From Filomicrobium sp. (GTDB taxonomy: Bacteria; Pseudomonadota; Alphaproteobacteria; Rhizobiales; Hyphomicrobiaceae), in assembly GCA_017792465.1 (NCBI GenBank), contig CP051234.1, positions 3,070,501 to 3,134,500 on the forward strand: a stretch of DNA of 64,000 bases, in the 5' to 3' direction. The notes under the pieces are model-generated. The model was not told where the DNA came from, ran no database searches, and was given only the letters and a program-made list of their open reading frames with translations. Positions 17,921 through 28,130 of the stretch are shown here, one piece after another (the first letter of the stretch is position 1; the number at the start of each line of letters is the position of its first letter). Both the position numbers and the translations under genes were made by a program.

Positions 17921-18589
17921 GTGATAATCGTTGTTAATGACACCGCGGCGGAGGGCAGTGGAATCGCTTCGTCCTTCCAGCAGGAAGGGGTTTCTGCGAC
18001 AGAACTGTCACCTTGCGACTTCGGGGGATGGGTGGCTGCGGCTGACGACCGTGATGTCGGCGCAATTGATGCTGTTTTGATCGGCGAATGCGACCAGAGA
18101 AATGAGCTCGCAAAGCTGATTAAGAAGCGCACCGCTGCTGCTATTATTGCTCTGGATGAGAGCCGGTCTCTCGACAAGACTTTGGATCTATTTGCTGCCG
18201 GCGTCGATGATGTCGTCGATTCTCCATGTCATGCGCGGGAAATACTTGCGCGTGTCGCGGCAATTCTTCGGCGGTCCAAGCTGGAAGAGGCGAGCGGCAC
18301 CGGAGACATCAGGGTGTTTCGCGACGGGCGTGAGCCGATTGTCGGTGGTGAGCCGATGCTGTTGCCGCGGCGCGAGTTGCGAATACTTGAGTATTTCGTG
18401 GCGAATGCTGGGCGCCGGGTGACGAAAGCTCAGATCTTCAATTCGGTTTACGGGCTTTTCGAAGTCGATATCGACGAAAACGTCATCGAAAGTCATATCA
18501 GTAAACTTCGCAAACGCTTGCGCGCGCGGCTTGGTCGTGACCCGATCGATTCAAAACGGCATTTGGGATATATGCTCGTTCGTAATTAG
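17921..18589 (+). CDS. ftcR: Flagellar transcriptional regulator of the Rem/FtcR type
   Basis: 222-aa OmpR-type regulator matching Brucella FtcR and Sinorhizobium Rem, activators of flagellar genes. Blocks shared with those proteins include FGGWVAAADDRDVGAI, LIGECDQ, GVDDVV and the C-terminal winged helix LPRRELRILEYFVANAGRRV, ending ESHISKLRKRLRARLG-RDPIDSKRHLGY. The receiver is degenerate: the normal phospho-acceptor strand reads AVLIGECD without a standard Asp and the switch Lys is replaced (VVDSPC). This is known for the family and implies control by expression level. GTG 17921 follows GGGGGAGGGC. It precedes flgE and probably drives the whole locus. Confidence 0.92.
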   Translation: MIIVVNDTAAEGSGIASSFQQEGVSATELSPCDFGGWVAAADDRDVGAIDAVLIGECDQRNELAKLIKKRTAAAIIALDESRSLDKTLDLFAAGVDDVVDSPCHAREILARVAAILRRSKLEEASGTGDIRVFRDGREPIVGGEPMLLPRRELRILEYFVANAGRRVTKAQIFNSVYGLFEVDIDENVIESHISKLRKRLRARLGRDPIDSKRHLGYMLVRN

Positions 18590-18750
18590 TTTATTTTTGG
18601 TTAATATTTCTACTCGACCCTCTCTTTTCTTTTTTCTACTCGGTTTCGACTTCGGTAATTGAGTTTTGTGGCGAAAGGTTCAGTTCGGCGCAAGTTTGCG
18701 TTCGAATACTGATGACTCGAAATTCGATGGCGAAGCGAGGGTTTGCTAAA

Positions 18751-20007
18751 ATGAGTGTCTACGGCTTGATGAGGACTGGCGCGTCTGGAATGGCGGCGCA
18801 GGGGAACCGTCTTGGGACGGTTGCTGACAATATCGCGAACGTGAATACGACGGGCTACAAATCCGCCTCAACTCAGTTTTCGACGTTGGTGCTTGGCAAC
18901 AACGATACGGAATACTCGTCCGGTGGCGTCGAAACCTCTGTGCGCTACAATATTCTGCAAGAAGGCACTCCGCAGTTCACCCAGTCTTCGACCGACCTCG
19001 CAATCACTGGCGGCGGTTTCTTCCTGGTTGGAGGAAGTGGGGACTCGGTGAAGCTCACACGCGCCGGATCGTTTGTGCCGAACGGTGATGGCGTGCTGGT
19101 GAATGCTGCAGGCTTCGAGCTTCAGGGATATCCCGTGCAGGCTGGTGGCAACACGGTCGTAGCAAACGGGACCGCAGGTCTTGAATCTGTGTCGATCGGC
19201 TCAGCCGGTCTCATTGCCACGCCGTCGACCGCAGGCGACCTGCCGGTCAACTTGCCATCCGCGGCGGACGTTGTTGCGCCGGGCAGCTTGCCGTCCGACA
19301 ACGTGATCGGTTCGGAGTACACCGCCAAATCCTCTCTTGTCGGGTTCGATTATCTCGGCAATGAAGCCATCGTCGACGTGTATTTCACTAAGACCGCCTC
19401 CGAGACTTGGGAGGTGACGATATACGATAGTGCTGACGCGGATCCGGCGACGACGTTCCCATATAGTTCAGGGCCGCTTGCTTCGCAGACGATGACCTTT
19501 GATCCGACTGACGGATCGCTCCTGACCGGCGGCTCTGCAACGTTCACGTTCCCAGGCGGTTCGAGTTTCGACCTTGACTTCTCTGGAAGTACGCAGCTTG
19601 CGGCAGAATATACTGTGCGTGATGGTGTCAGCGTCAACGGTAACGGTCCGAGCGAAGTCGAGAACCTCGAATTCACTGCCGATGGCTACGTCTATGCGGT
19701 TTATGAAAACGGCTCGCGGGCAGCGATTTATCAGATTCCTCTGGCGACTGTGGTCAGCCCCAATCAGCTCATCCCTGAAACTGGCAACGTCTTCTCGCTG
19801 AGCGTTGATTCCGGCGAATTGCGGGTCGGCTTCCCGGGGGGATCGGGCTTGGGCAGCATTTTGTCGGGTGCATTGGAGGGATCGAACGTCGATTTGGCTT
19901 CTGAGCTGACGACGATGATCGAATCTCAGCGCAACTACACAGCCAACTCGAAAGTCTTCCAAACTGGCTCCGACCTGCTCGACGTGCTTGTCAATCTGAA
20001 GCGCTGA
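18751..20007 (+). CDS. flgE: Flagellar hook protein
   Basis: 418-aa hook subunit. The N-terminus MSVYGLMRTGASGMAAQGNR followed by LGTVADNIANVNTTGYKSA is the flagellar rod/hook signature, and the C-terminus ends ESQRNYTANSKVFQTGSDLLDVLVNLKR, giving the two helices that coil together. The central region is variable, as in other hooks. An upstream frame extension of 13 codons is possible, but the family start and CGAGG support ATG 18751. First gene of a plus-strand run with flgK and flgL. Confidence 0.96.
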   Translation: MSVYGLMRTGASGMAAQGNRLGTVADNIANVNTTGYKSASTQFSTLVLGNNDTEYSSGGVETSVRYNILQEGTPQFTQSSTDLAITGGGFFLVGGSGDSVKLTRAGSFVPNGDGVLVNAAGFELQGYPVQAGGNTVVANGTAGLESVSIGSAGLIATPSTAGDLPVNLPSAADVVAPGSLPSDNVIGSEYTAKSSLVGFDYLGNEAIVDVYFTKTASETWEVTIYDSADADPATTFPYSSGPLASQTMTFDPTDGSLLTGGSATFTFPGGSSFDLDFSGSTQLAAEYTVRDGVSVNGNGPSEVENLEFTADGYVYAVYENGSRAAIYQIPLATVVSPNQLIPETGNVFSLSVDSGELRVGFPGGSGLGSILSGALEGSNVDLASELTTMIESQRNYTANSKVFQTGSDLLDVLVNLKR

Positions 20008-20047
20008 GCAGTTCGGATGGCTTCGGTCATTCTAAGAGGTCAACATT

Positions 20048-21526
20048 ATGTCGCTATCTCTCAGCTTTGGTATTGGGCGTTCCGCCCTTTCCACGACTGC
20101 TGAGCGCTCTGCGGTTGTTTCGCGGAACGTTGCGGGCGTTGGCGACCCGAACGCGACCAGAAAAGATGCGCTCGTCGTCACCAGTTACGGTGGCGGCGTG
20201 CGCGTCAACGGTATCGGTCGCGTCACTGATTCCGCGCTGTTCGACAATCTGGTTGCTGCGACGTCTCAGCTGGCCGGACATTCGGCCCTCCTGTCCGGGC
20301 TTGATGTCATAGAGTCTGCGATGGGCGGTGCCGATCTTGGGCAGTCGCCAACCGCTTTACTTGGCGAGTTGCGCGACGCTCTGCAATTTCTTTCATCTTC
20401 GCCAAATGACGTCATTCGCGCTCAGTCCGCGGTCATTGCGGCGAAGGATCTTGCGACACAGCTGAATTCGTTGTCTTCGACGATCGCTCAGGTGCGCCAA
20501 GATGCTGACACCCAGCTGGGCCAGTCGGTCGACAACCTCAACAACCTGTTGTCGACCTTTGAGGACGTCAACAACCAGATCATTAAAGGGACGCAGTTCA
20601 ACAAGGACGTCACCGATCTTCTCGATCAGCGTGACGGCCTCTTGCTTTCGATTTCCGAGGAAGTCGAAATCAGGACGGTGACGCGCTCCAACAACGACAT
20701 CGTAATTTTCACCTCCGGTGGCGCGACGCTGTTCGAGCGAACGCCGCGGACGGTCGAGATGGCATCGTCAACGGTCTTGCCTGCTGGTGTCGAGGCCGGA
20801 GCGGTTTACGTCGACGGTATGCCGATCACGGGGCCTGATGCGACAGCGCCGGCCCAGAGCGGGCGCATTGCCGGTTTGGCAAACCTTCGCGACAACACGC
20901 TGCCGACTTTCCAGTCTCAGCTCGATGAAGTCGCACGCGGTTTGATCCAGGCTTTTGCCGAGAGCGATCAAAGCGCGGTGCCGACGCTTCCGGATGTGCC
21001 TGGCCTGTTCACCTATGCCGGCGCAACTAGTGTGCCGGCTGCTGGCACCGTCGTCGACGGTTTGGCGGCGATGATCCAGGTCAACGCGAACGTCGACCCG
21101 ACGCAAGGGGGCGATCCATTCCTTCTGCGCGATGGCTCGATCTACGATCCGCTCGATCCCGCCTACAATTACAATCCCGCTGGAGAGGCTGGGTTCACCG
21201 ATCGCCTCAACACGTTGGTTGAAAACTTCTCGGCTACAACCTCTTTTGACGCGAGTACAGGGCTGTCGCCAAATACAAGCCTGCTCGAATATGCCTCCGA
21301 TTCTGAAGGCTGGTTTGAGAAAGTGCGTTCGGACGTCTCCGAAAACAAAGAATACACGACCATTGTGACTGAGAATTCGCGGACCGCCCTTTCGAGTGTC
21401 ACAGGCGTGAATCTCGATGAAGAGATGACCAAGCTTATGGATCTGGAACGGTCCTACCAAGCCTCGTCACGCCTGCTGCAGGTGATCGATGAGATGTACC
21501 AAGCCATCCTAGCTGCGACGAGTTGA
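20048..21526 (+). CDS. flgK: Hook-associated protein 1
   Basis: 492-aa protein at the hook-filament junction. N-terminal helix FGIGRSALSTTAERSAVVSR and VAGVGDPNATRKDA are the degenerate bb-rod signature of FlgK, and DLLDQRDGLLLSISEEVEIR lies near residue 195. The C-terminal block GVNLDEEMTKLMDLERSYQA is characteristic. It is followed by flgL after 5 bases, so translation is probably coupled. Confidence 0.96.
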   Translation: MSLSLSFGIGRSALSTTAERSAVVSRNVAGVGDPNATRKDALVVTSYGGGVRVNGIGRVTDSALFDNLVAATSQLAGHSALLSGLDVIESAMGGADLGQSPTALLGELRDALQFLSSSPNDVIRAQSAVIAAKDLATQLNSLSSTIAQVRQDADTQLGQSVDNLNNLLSTFEDVNNQIIKGTQFNKDVTDLLDQRDGLLLSISEEVEIRTVTRSNNDIVIFTSGGATLFERTPRTVEMASSTVLPAGVEAGAVYVDGMPITGPDATAPAQSGRIAGLANLRDNTLPTFQSQLDEVARGLIQAFAESDQSAVPTLPDVPGLFTYAGATSVPAAGTVVDGLAAMIQVNANVDPTQGGDPFLLRDGSIYDPLDPAYNYNPAGEAGFTDRLNTLVENFSATTSFDASTGLSPNTSLLEYASDSEGWFEKVRSDVSENKEYTTIVTENSRTALSSVTGVNLDEEMTKLMDLERSYQASSRLLQVIDEMYQAILAATS

Positions 21527-21531
21527 GAGCA

Positions 21532-22578
21532 ATGAAGACAACTTTCATTTCTACATACGCAATCGGTGAAGCGGTTCGCTCGCACATCATGCGGTCGCAG
21601 TCGCGCCTGGCGGATGCTCAGCAGGAACTTAGTACAGGCGTGCATGCTGATGTCGGTGTGAAGATTGGCGGGCAATATGCCTCGCTGACCTATCTTCGCC
21701 AGCAGCACGAGGAAATGATCACGCTTGACCGGTCGAATTCCGTTTTGTCGACGAAGCTGGGCGTGACGCAGGATGCGCTCGAATCGATGGTGACAGGTGC
21801 ACAGGATTTTGTAGCGGAAGTCCTAGGCGCGCAGGGCACAGGTTCCCAAGCCGTTATCCAAAAACAAGCTGGAAGCCGGATCACGGCGCTGAACGACCTT
21901 GTAAACTCCAGTTTCGATGGTGCCTATCTTTTTTCCGGCACGAACTCCGGCCAGGCGCCGATGAATGACTTTTTCTCGGACCCGCCGTCGGCGGCCCGTA
22001 CGGCAGTCGAGACGGCATTCATTACCGAATTCGGTTTCCCGCCGGATGATCCTGCGGTCGAGTCGATTTCGGATACGGCCATGACGACGTTTCTTGAAGG
22101 AGCGTTTTCGGATCTGTTCGATGATCCGGCGTGGGGAACAAACTGGTCGAACGCTTCCGACAATATTGCGAGCGTTCGCATTTCGAATACCGAAAAAGTC
22201 GAGGCAGGAGTCAGCGCCAACGAAGATGCCTTTAGATTGCTGACGAGCGTCTATGTGGCTGCAAGCGAGCTGGGAACGGCCCTGCAAAATTCTACAACAT
22301 TCGATGCATTAACGACCTGGATCTCCGAAAGAACCGGCAGCGCAGTGAAAGAGGTCAGCGTCGTTCAAGCTCGGGTTGGCACAGTTGAACAGCGCATCGG
22401 CGATGCGATCGACCGCTCCGAGATTCAAAGGGACGTTCTTAAGATTCGGATCGACGAAATTCAAGGGGTCGATCCGTTCGAAGCTACGGCGCGCGTGACA
22501 TCGCTTCTGACGCAAATCGAAACTTCTTACGCCGTGACGGCGCGCATTCAGCAGTTGTCGATTCTGAACTACCTCTAA
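21532..22578 (+). CDS. flgL: Hook-associated protein 3
   Basis: 348-aa flagellin-like junction protein. It shares the flagellin-type N-terminal helix (RSHIMRSQSRLADAQQELST) and a C-terminal helix ending VTSLLTQIETSYAVTARIQQ-LSILNYL. ATG 21532 lies 5 bases after the flgK stop; an in-frame ATG 9 bases earlier overlaps flgK. Acts as adaptor between FlgK and the filament. Confidence 0.95.
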   Translation: MKTTFISTYAIGEAVRSHIMRSQSRLADAQQELSTGVHADVGVKIGGQYASLTYLRQQHEEMITLDRSNSVLSTKLGVTQDALESMVTGAQDFVAEVLGAQGTGSQAVIQKQAGSRITALNDLVNSSFDGAYLFSGTNSGQAPMNDFFSDPPSAARTAVETAFITEFGFPPDDPAVESISDTAMTTFLEGAFSDLFDDPAWGTNWSNASDNIASVRISNTEKVEAGVSANEDAFRLLTSVYVAASELGTALQNSTTFDALTTWISERTGSAVKEVSVVQARVGTVEQRIGDAIDRSEIQRDVLKIRIDEIQGVDPFEATARVTSLLTQIETSYAVTARIQQLSILNYL

Positions 22579-22623
22579 AGGAACAAGCTTCCCAGGGGCG
22601 TAAAATAATCAAAGAGGCCATGG

Positions 22624-22971
22624 ATGTACAAGTTTTCCTATGAAGATGTTCTTGAGGACCTGCCGCAGGAAGCGCGCGATCGCGAGCGGCGTGCACTGGA
22701 CTACTCGATCGAGCTTTTGAAAGCTGCCGAAGAGAGCGGTGTGAATTCAGTCGAGGCCGCCAAGGCTTTGGCTTTCGCAAACAAGCTTTGGACGATCCTG
22801 ATCGAAGACTTGGCCAGCGCCGAGAACGACCTGCCCAAGGAGCTGCGCGCTCAGATTATTTCGATTGGCATCTGGATCCTGAAAGAGGCAGAGCGCATTC
22901 GCAACGGCGAAGTGCATAGCTTCAGTGGAATAGTCACGGTTTCGGAAGCTATTTGCGAAGGGCTGAAATGA
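22624..22971 (+). CDS. flaF: Flagellar biosynthesis regulator FlaF
   Basis: 115-aa all-helical protein matching FlaF (ARDRERRALDYSIELLKAAE, NKLWTILIEDLASAENDLP). In Caulobacter FlaF is needed for flagellin secretion and acts against FlbT, which represses flagellin mRNA translation. The stop overlaps the flbT start by 4 bases (ATGA), indicating translational coupling. Confidence 0.95.
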   Translation: MYKFSYEDVLEDLPQEARDRERRALDYSIELLKAAEESGVNSVEAAKALAFANKLWTILIEDLASAENDLPKELRAQIISIGIWILKEAERIRNGEVHSFSGIVTVSEAICEGLK

Positions 22972-23381
22972 AATCATCGCTCAAAATACATCTAAGAAGA
23001 AACGAGCGGCTTTTCGTCAACGGTGCAGTTCTAAGGTCGGACCGGAAGGTGACGCTGGAGTTCATGAATGATGTGGTCTTCCTGCTCGAATCGCATGTCT
23101 TGCAGCAGGAAGATGCCGTAACTCCTTTGCGCCAGATGTACTTCGTTCTGCAATCCATTTTGATGGAGCCGAGCACGGCGCCGTTCGCTCGCAAGATGTA
23201 TGAAGAGCAGCACGAGAAGTTGTCTTCGGCGCTCGCAAGCAAACCGATCCTGGAAGGGCTTGAGCAGGCGCACGAATTGATGGCGGCCGATCGGGTGTTT
23301 GAAGCCATGAAGGTGATCCGCAAGCTGTTCGCGCTTGAAGACGAAGTGATGAAGAAGAAATCGGTTCCCGCGGTCGCTTGA
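22968..23381 (+). CDS. flbT: Flagellin mRNA regulator FlbT
   Basis: 137-aa protein with FlbT hallmarks: KIHLRRNERLFVNGAVLRSD at the start, then FLLESHVLQQEDAVTPLRQM. In Caulobacter, FlbT binds the 5' leader of flagellin mRNA and promotes its decay until hook assembly is done. The flagellin gene at 44641 in this window has a hairpin-rich leader that would be a natural target. The ATG at 22968 overlaps the flaF stop. Confidence 0.95.
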   Translation: MKSSLKIHLRRNERLFVNGAVLRSDRKVTLEFMNDVVFLLESHVLQQEDAVTPLRQMYFVLQSILMEPSTAPFARKMYEEQHEKLSSALASKPILEGLEQAHELMAADRVFEAMKVIRKLFALEDEVMKKKSVPAVA

Positions 23382-23412
23382 GCGATGTCGCGCATAATTG
23401 GAGGTTTCAGCA

Positions 23413-23817
23413 ATGGCTGTTGACCCAGTAGGTACGACTTTACCGACTCCGAGAAACGAGAATGCGGCCGCCACGTCTTCTGCGACCGATGTCGATTACA
23501 ACACGTTTCTCAAGCTTCTGATCGCGCAAATGAAGAACCAGGACCCGCTCAATCCGGCGGAGTCGACCGAATATGTCGCGCAGCTTGCAACCTTTTCGCA
23601 GGTCGAACAGACGATCCAGATGAACGACAAGCTCGACAACATGATTTCGAGTCTGACCCTGACTCAGTCAGAGGCTGTGATTGGACGGACGGTGACGTCG
23701 GCTGATGGAACCGTTTCGGGTGAGGTTCAGTCGGTTCGGGTTGCCAGCGATGGCTTGATTGCGTATCTGGAAAACGGACAAACGATTAGTATCGGCCCCG
23801 GGGTCACGATTTCCTGA
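23413..23817 (+). CDS. flgD: Flagellar hook capping protein FlgD, short form
   Basis: 134-aa protein with the FlgD N-terminal core DYNTFLKLLIAQMKNQDPLN, PAESTEYVAQLATFSQVEQ. It is shorter than enteric FlgD (about 230 aa): the Ig-like C-terminal domains are reduced to a single short region (GRTVTSADGTVSGEVQSVRV), as usual in Hyphomicrobiales. ATG 23413 follows GGAGGT. It guides hook polymerisation and is lost from the finished hook. Confidence 0.95.
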   Translation: MAVDPVGTTLPTPRNENAAATSSATDVDYNTFLKLLIAQMKNQDPLNPAESTEYVAQLATFSQVEQTIQMNDKLDNMISSLTLTQSEAVIGRTVTSADGTVSGEVQSVRVASDGLIAYLENGQTISIGPGVTIS

Positions 23818-23829
23818 TCGGATTACGCC

Positions 23830-24096
23830 ATGAATGAAGCTGATGCACTCGATCTTGCGCAAGCGGCCATCTGGGCGATTGTCGTAGCCTCGAGTCCTGC
23901 GGTGGCGGCGGCGATGATTGTCGGTGTCACGATTGCGTTGCTTCAGGCGTTGACGCAGGTGCAGGAAATGACGCTGACGTTCATTCCGAAAATCCTGGCG
24001 ATCTTCTTTGTTCTCATCATCTCGGCGCCATTCATGGGCGCTGTCGTCTTTGCCCTTGCGCAGATGTGTTTTTCTCGCATCGAGACCGGTTTCTGA
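23830..24096 (+). CDS. fliQ: Flagellar export gate protein FliQ
   Basis: 88-aa protein with two membrane helices. AIWAIVVASSPAVAAAMIVG and LLQALTQVQEMTLTFIPKIL match FliQ of the type III export gate, which assembles with FliP and FliR. Length is normal. It begins 12 bases after flgD. Confidence 0.96.
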   Translation: MNEADALDLAQAAIWAIVVASSPAVAAAMIVGVTIALLQALTQVQEMTLTFIPKILAIFFVLIISAPFMGAVVFALAQMCFSRIETGF

Positions 24097-24366
24097 AGCC
24101 GCTCGGCGGTTGGCTGTCGCCTCGTCCAGTTGGCTGTTCGCGGTCTTGAAGATTTCGGACTGACCCCTTGGTTCGTCTCCAGGTCTAGCTCAAATCTCCA
24201 GAACAACCCTCCGGCAGCTTTGCTGAGCGTCGCAATTCGGCATCTTGGGCAATTTCTCTACATCTGTGTTGGGTAAAACCGCTGCGCGGTAGGCTTCACG
24301 CAAGGCCCCGGCTCAAAATGCCTTTTAAGGCAGATTAGCAGGCGCATTGCGCGTGGGGGTACTTGA

Positions 24367-26460
24367 ATGAGCCGGCCTAACGGATTGGCTGAAGCGCAGA
24401 GGATTTCGACCGGCGGCCGCGATATCGGCTTCGCTGCGGGTATCATCTTTATCCTCAGCGTGCTGTTCCTGCCTTTGCCGCCGATGATCGTCGATCTGGG
24501 GCTGTCGTTCTCGATTGCCTTGTCGGTGCTCATTTTGATGGTGGCGCTGTGGATTCAGAAGCCGCTCGAATTCTCAGCATTTCCAACGATTTTGCTGATC
24601 GCCACGATGCTGCGGCTCTCGCTTAACATCGCGACGACGCGCCTTATTCTGACGGAAGGCTCGCACGGCACTCAGGCTGCCGGCGCGGTCATTGGTGGCT
24701 TTGCCAACATCGTGATGGGCGGTGACTTCGTCATCGGCCTTGTCGTCTTCGCGATCCTCTTGACGGTCAACTTCCTCGTGATCACCAAAGGTGCGACGCG
24801 TATCGCGGAAGTCGGCGCGCGCTTCACTCTTGATGCCGTGCCTGGCAAGCAGATGGCCATCGACGCCGATTTGAACGCGGGCATTATCGATGAGCAGGAG
24901 GCGCGTCGGCGGCGTTCCGAACTTGAAGAAGAAAGCGCTTTCTTCGGCGCTATGGACGGTGCCTCGAAGTTCGTTCGCGGCGATGCGATCGCCGGTTTGA
25001 TCATTACGGCGGTTAACGTCGTCGGTGGGATCGTCATCGGTGTCGTTCGTTACGACATGCAACCCTCTGCTGCGGCTGATGTGTTCGTCAAACTGTCGGT
25101 CGGTGACGGTCTGGTTTCGCAGATCCCAGCTTTGATCGTTTCTCTGGCCGCTGGCCTTCTTGTTGCGAAGGGACGAACAGAAGGTGCTGCCGAAGTTGCG
25201 GTTTTCGAGCAGCTTGGTGGATATCCGCGTGCCTTGTGGGTTGCGGCGGCGCTGATGGGCCTTGTCGCTTTAGCGCCGGGGCTGCCGTTCCTGCCGTTTG
25301 CCATTCTCGGTGGGGGGATGGCGTATATCGCCTATACGGTGCCGCGGCAGCGCGCTGCCGTGATCGAGGAAGAAAAGCAGCGCAAGATTGAGGCCGAGCG
25401 CGAGGAGGCGCTGAAGACCAAAGGTTCGGTGACCGACGCGCTGGAAGTTCCCGAAATCGAGGTTTGCTTTGGGCCGCATATCGCGAACGAGATGCTCAAA
25501 GAGAAAAATGAGCTGTCGCAGCGCGTCGCGAAGATGCGGCGCAAGTTCGCGATGGAGTATGGCTTCGTCGTGCCCGACATTCGTTTGACCGATAACCTGG
25601 CGCTGCCGGCCAAGACCTATGAAATTCGCATTCATGGTACGATCGTTGCCGCGCAGGAACTGCGCATCGGCGACGTACTTGTCATCATTGGCGATACGGA
25701 TGCGCCTACAGTGCCAGGCGATGAGGTGCGTGAGCCTGCGTTTGGCATGAAGGCGCTTTGGGTGCCCCAATCGTACGCGAAAGAGGTCAAGCGCGAAGGC
25801 TTTACGCCGGTCGACAACCAGTCGGTCTTGCTGACCCATTTGAGCGAAGTCATCCGCAACAACCTGGCGCAGCTTCTGTCCTACAAGGACATGCGTAAGC
25901 TATTTGATCGCCAGGCACCCGAATACAAGCGTCTGCTCGACGAGATCACGCCGAGCCATATCTCCTATTCGGGGATCCAGGCGGTGCTCAAGCTGTTGCT
26001 GGCCGAGCGTATTTCGATCCGCAACCTGCATCTCATTCTTGAGGCCATTGCGGAAATCGCGCCACATGCGCGACGCGCTGAGCAAGTTGTCGAGCACGTT
26101 CGCTTGCGAATGTCTCAGCAGATCTGCGGAGAGATGTCGCAAGGCAGCGTGTTGAACATTTTGCGCTTGGGCGGACGCTGGGATCTGGCCTTCCATCAGG
26201 CTCTGAAGCGCGGACCGGATGGCGAGATCATGGAGTTCGATATCGATCCTCGGCTCATTGAGGAATTCGGCCAGGACGCGGCGAAAGTCATTCGCGGGTG
26301 GATGGACAAGGGTGAGAAGTTCGTTCTGGTCACGGCGCCAGAAGCCCGACCCTACGTGCGGATGGTGATTGAGCGGCTGTTCCCGTCGCTGCCGGTCTTG
26401 TCGAATTCAGAAGTGGCGCGCGGCATCGAGCTGCGCACACTCGGAACGATCGCAAAATGA
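24367..26460 (+). CDS. flhA: Flagellar export gate protein FlhA
   Basis: 697-aa export-gate subunit. The N-terminal half has about eight membrane helices with the conserved cytoplasmic FHIPEP-type loop ([20 protein letters not shown] and [20 protein letters not shown]). The C-terminal half is the cytoplasmic domain that docks chaperone-substrate complexes. It uses the proton motive force with FlhB for export. The stop overlaps fliR by 4 bases. A 270-base non-coding gap before it, with a TGCCTT-TT-AAGGCA hairpin at 24319, may hold its own promoter. Confidence 0.98.
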   Translation: MSRPNGLAEAQRISTGGRDIGFAAGIIFILSVLFLPLPPMIVDLGLSFSIALSVLILMVALWIQKPLEFSAFPTILLIATMLRLSLNIATTRLILTEGSHGTQAAGAVIGGFANIVMGGDFVIGLVVFAILLTVNFLVITKGATRIAEVGARFTLDAVPGKQMAIDADLNAGIIDEQEARRRRSELEEESAFFGAMDGASKFVRGDAIAGLIITAVNVVGGIVIGVVRYDMQPSAAADVFVKLSVGDGLVSQIPALIVSLAAGLLVAKGRTEGAAEVAVFEQLGGYPRALWVAAALMGLVALAPGLPFLPFAILGGGMAYIAYTVPRQRAAVIEEEKQRKIEAEREEALKTKGSVTDALEVPEIEVCFGPHIANEMLKEKNELSQRVAKMRRKFAMEYGFVVPDIRLTDNLALPAKTYEIRIHGTIVAAQELRIGDVLVIIGDTDAPTVPGDEVREPAFGMKALWVPQSYAKEVKREGFTPVDNQSVLLTHLSEVIRNNLAQLLSYKDMRKLFDRQAPEYKRLLDEITPSHISYSGIQAVLKLLLAERISIRNLHLILEAIAEIAPHARRAEQVVEHVRLRMSQQICGEMSQGSVLNILRLGGRWDLAFHQALKRGPDGEIMEFDIDPRLIEEFGQDAAKVIRGWMDKGEKFVLVTAPEARPYVRMVIERLFPSLPVLSNSEVARGIELRTLGTIAK

Positions 26461-27206
26461 ATGCCTGGGTCGATTATCTGATCCCGACATTCATTATCTT
26501 CTGCCGCATTGGCGGCTGCTTCATGTTCATTCCAGGGATGTCGTCGGGCCGTGTGCCGGTACGCTTCCGGCTCTACATCGCAATCGCCGTTTCACTCGCG
26601 ATGGCGCCGCTCATTGTGCCGGAATACCTTGAGAACTATGGCCCGGTCGAGGGCGCCAGGCTGGTCGAGCTGATCGTCAATGAAAGTCTGATTGGTGCGT
26701 CGATCGGGCTTTCGATACGCATTTTCATGGCGGCGCTTGAATTCATGGGTGCAGGGATTGCCATGTTTATTGGCCTTGGCACCCTGCCTGGCATTACGAC
26801 TGCTGATGATCCGATGCCGGCGCTAGCCGCTCTCATCAGCGCGGTGGCCGTCTTACTATTCTTTCTGCTCGACCTGCATCTGGAAGTAATCCGCGGGCTC
26901 GTCTTCTCCTACCAGTTCGTGCCGGTCGGAACGTTTTTTGATCTGCGTGAGGGTGTGCAGAGACTGGCGACGGCGCTTTCGAAAGCCTTCTTTCTCGTGC
27001 TGCAGATCAGCGGTCCGTTTGTCGCTTACGGCTTGATGATCAACCTGCTGTTCGGGTTGGTGAACAAGATGGTCCCGCAGATTCCAGCTTATTTCATCTC
27101 CATTCCTTTCCTCGTGTTCGGCGGACTTCTCGCATTCTATTTCCTGTTTCCGGAGATGCTTGAAATTTTCTTTTTTCACTTTTCGCGCTTCATTGCTGAA
27201 GGATAG
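26457..27206 (+). CDS. fliR: Flagellar export gate protein FliR
   Basis: 249-aa multi-spanning protein of the export gate. Conserved blocks: [20 protein letters not shown] at the N-terminus, [20 protein letters not shown], and the C-terminal segment [20 protein letters not shown]. The ATGA overlap with flhA indicates coupling. Length is normal. Confidence 0.97.
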   Translation: MNAWVDYLIPTFIIFCRIGGCFMFIPGMSSGRVPVRFRLYIAIAVSLAMAPLIVPEYLENYGPVEGARLVELIVNESLIGASIGLSIRIFMAALEFMGAGIAMFIGLGTLPGITTADDPMPALAALISAVAVLLFFLLDLHLEVIRGLVFSYQFVPVGTFFDLREGVQRLATALSKAFFLVLQISGPFVAYGLMINLLFGLVNKMVPQIPAYFISIPFLVFGGLLAFYFLFPEMLEIFFFHFSRFIAEG

Positions 27207-27212
27207 AGCAAA

Positions 27213-27554
27213 ATGAACGAACAAAAGAGGCTGCGAAGGTTGATCGAGTTGTTCGAGGCGCTGTTTGAGCGTGACCAGATGAAGCTGGCCAAGCTGCAGG
27301 CCGATAAGCAAAAGGTGCTGAAAAAGCAGCGGGATGCTTTTGAGTTTCTGGCCTGCGATGTGCCCTTCAAATACGGGATTGCCGACGAAGTCGTGAAGGG
27401 GGCGAGCCGGGCTGCCCGAGACATCGGCAGGATCGAAAAGGAAGTGCAGGAGGCTGCAGCGGCTACGGCTCTTAGAAAAGCCCAGCTTGAGCGTATGAAG
27501 CGCAAGTACCAAAAGGCCACTCAGGCCGCATATTCAAAGCCTTCGCCCGATTGA
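27213..27554 (+). CDS. FliJ-like coiled-coil protein
   Basis: 113-aa, very charged protein with long heptad helices (ELFEALFERDQMKLAKLQAD near the start, IEKEVQEAAAATALRKAQLE later). Size, composition and position just after fliR and before the rod-binding gene fit a FliJ-type export chaperone or ATPase stalk, but fliI is elsewhere (31.7 kb) and sequence similarity to FliJ cannot be confirmed by eye. Confidence 0.6.
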   Translation: MNEQKRLRRLIELFEALFERDQMKLAKLQADKQKVLKKQRDAFEFLACDVPFKYGIADEVVKGASRAARDIGRIEKEVQEAAAATALRKAQLERMKRKYQKATQAAYSKPSPD

Positions 27555-27626
27555 TGAAGGCCTGGCGCAAGCTTCCTGCAAGTTCGCTGTTCCAGCCTAG
27601 AAGATGGCTAATGGCGAGGATTTCCG

Positions 27627-28130
27627 ATGGGTGTCAGCTCCGGAATAGATTTGATTGCCGGTGTTTTGCGCAACGCACCCGGTCAGGACGTTCAAGGTAA
27701 TGTCGATGCTTTTGCTTCACCTGCGCGTGTTGCGAACACTGCGCGGAGTGAAGGCACGACAAGCTTTGCGGATACGGTTCGCTCGGCCATCGAAGGGCAA
27801 GCCAAGCCTGTCGACTACTCCAGTGCGGATCTGGTTCGGGTCGAGCGGGCGAAGAAGGAAGACGGCGAGCAGCTTCTGCAGCGCCTTTTGCTGAATACCG
27901 TTGTCGAAACGATCCTTCCCAAGGACGTCACGTCGTTTACCGGTAGCGGCACGGCCGGCAACGTCTGGCGCTCGATGCTGGCTGAAAATATCGCTGAGGA
28001 GCTTTCGAAGTCGATGGACCTCAAGCTTCTCGACGGACACCGTTACGGGATGAAAACCGCTGAGGGTGCCCAAGGACAGACCAACCAAGTGACACCTGCA
28101 CTCGTTGCAGAAAGGAAACGTAACGCATGA
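27627..28130 (+). CDS. cheL: Rod-binding (FlgJ N-terminal-like) protein, CheL type
   Basis: 167-aa protein. Its C-terminal half contains LQRLLLNTVVETILPKD and GNVWRSMLAENIAEELSKSM, the rod-binding FlgJ-N pattern. It lacks the muramidase domain of enteric FlgJ, so rod-site peptidoglycan opening would need a separate enzyme, perhaps the lytic transglycosylase at 52.2 kb. In Hyphomicrobiales this gene is often called cheL. Its stop overlaps the next gene by 4 bases. Confidence 0.8.
   Translation: MGVSSGIDLIAGVLRNAPGQDVQGNVDAFASPARVANTARSEGTTSFADTVRSAIEGQAKPVDYSSADLVRVERAKKEDGEQLLQRLLLNTVVETILPKDVTSFTGSGTAGNVWRSMLAENIAEELSKSMDLKLLDGHRYGMKTAEGAQGQTNQVTPALVAERKRNA

Noticed and set aside
17348-17937. 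Plus-strand ORFs of 103 and 68 codons upstream of ftcR
   Set aside because: Unusual composition, no ribosome sites, no protein-like pattern; they fall in AT-rich regulatory sequence.
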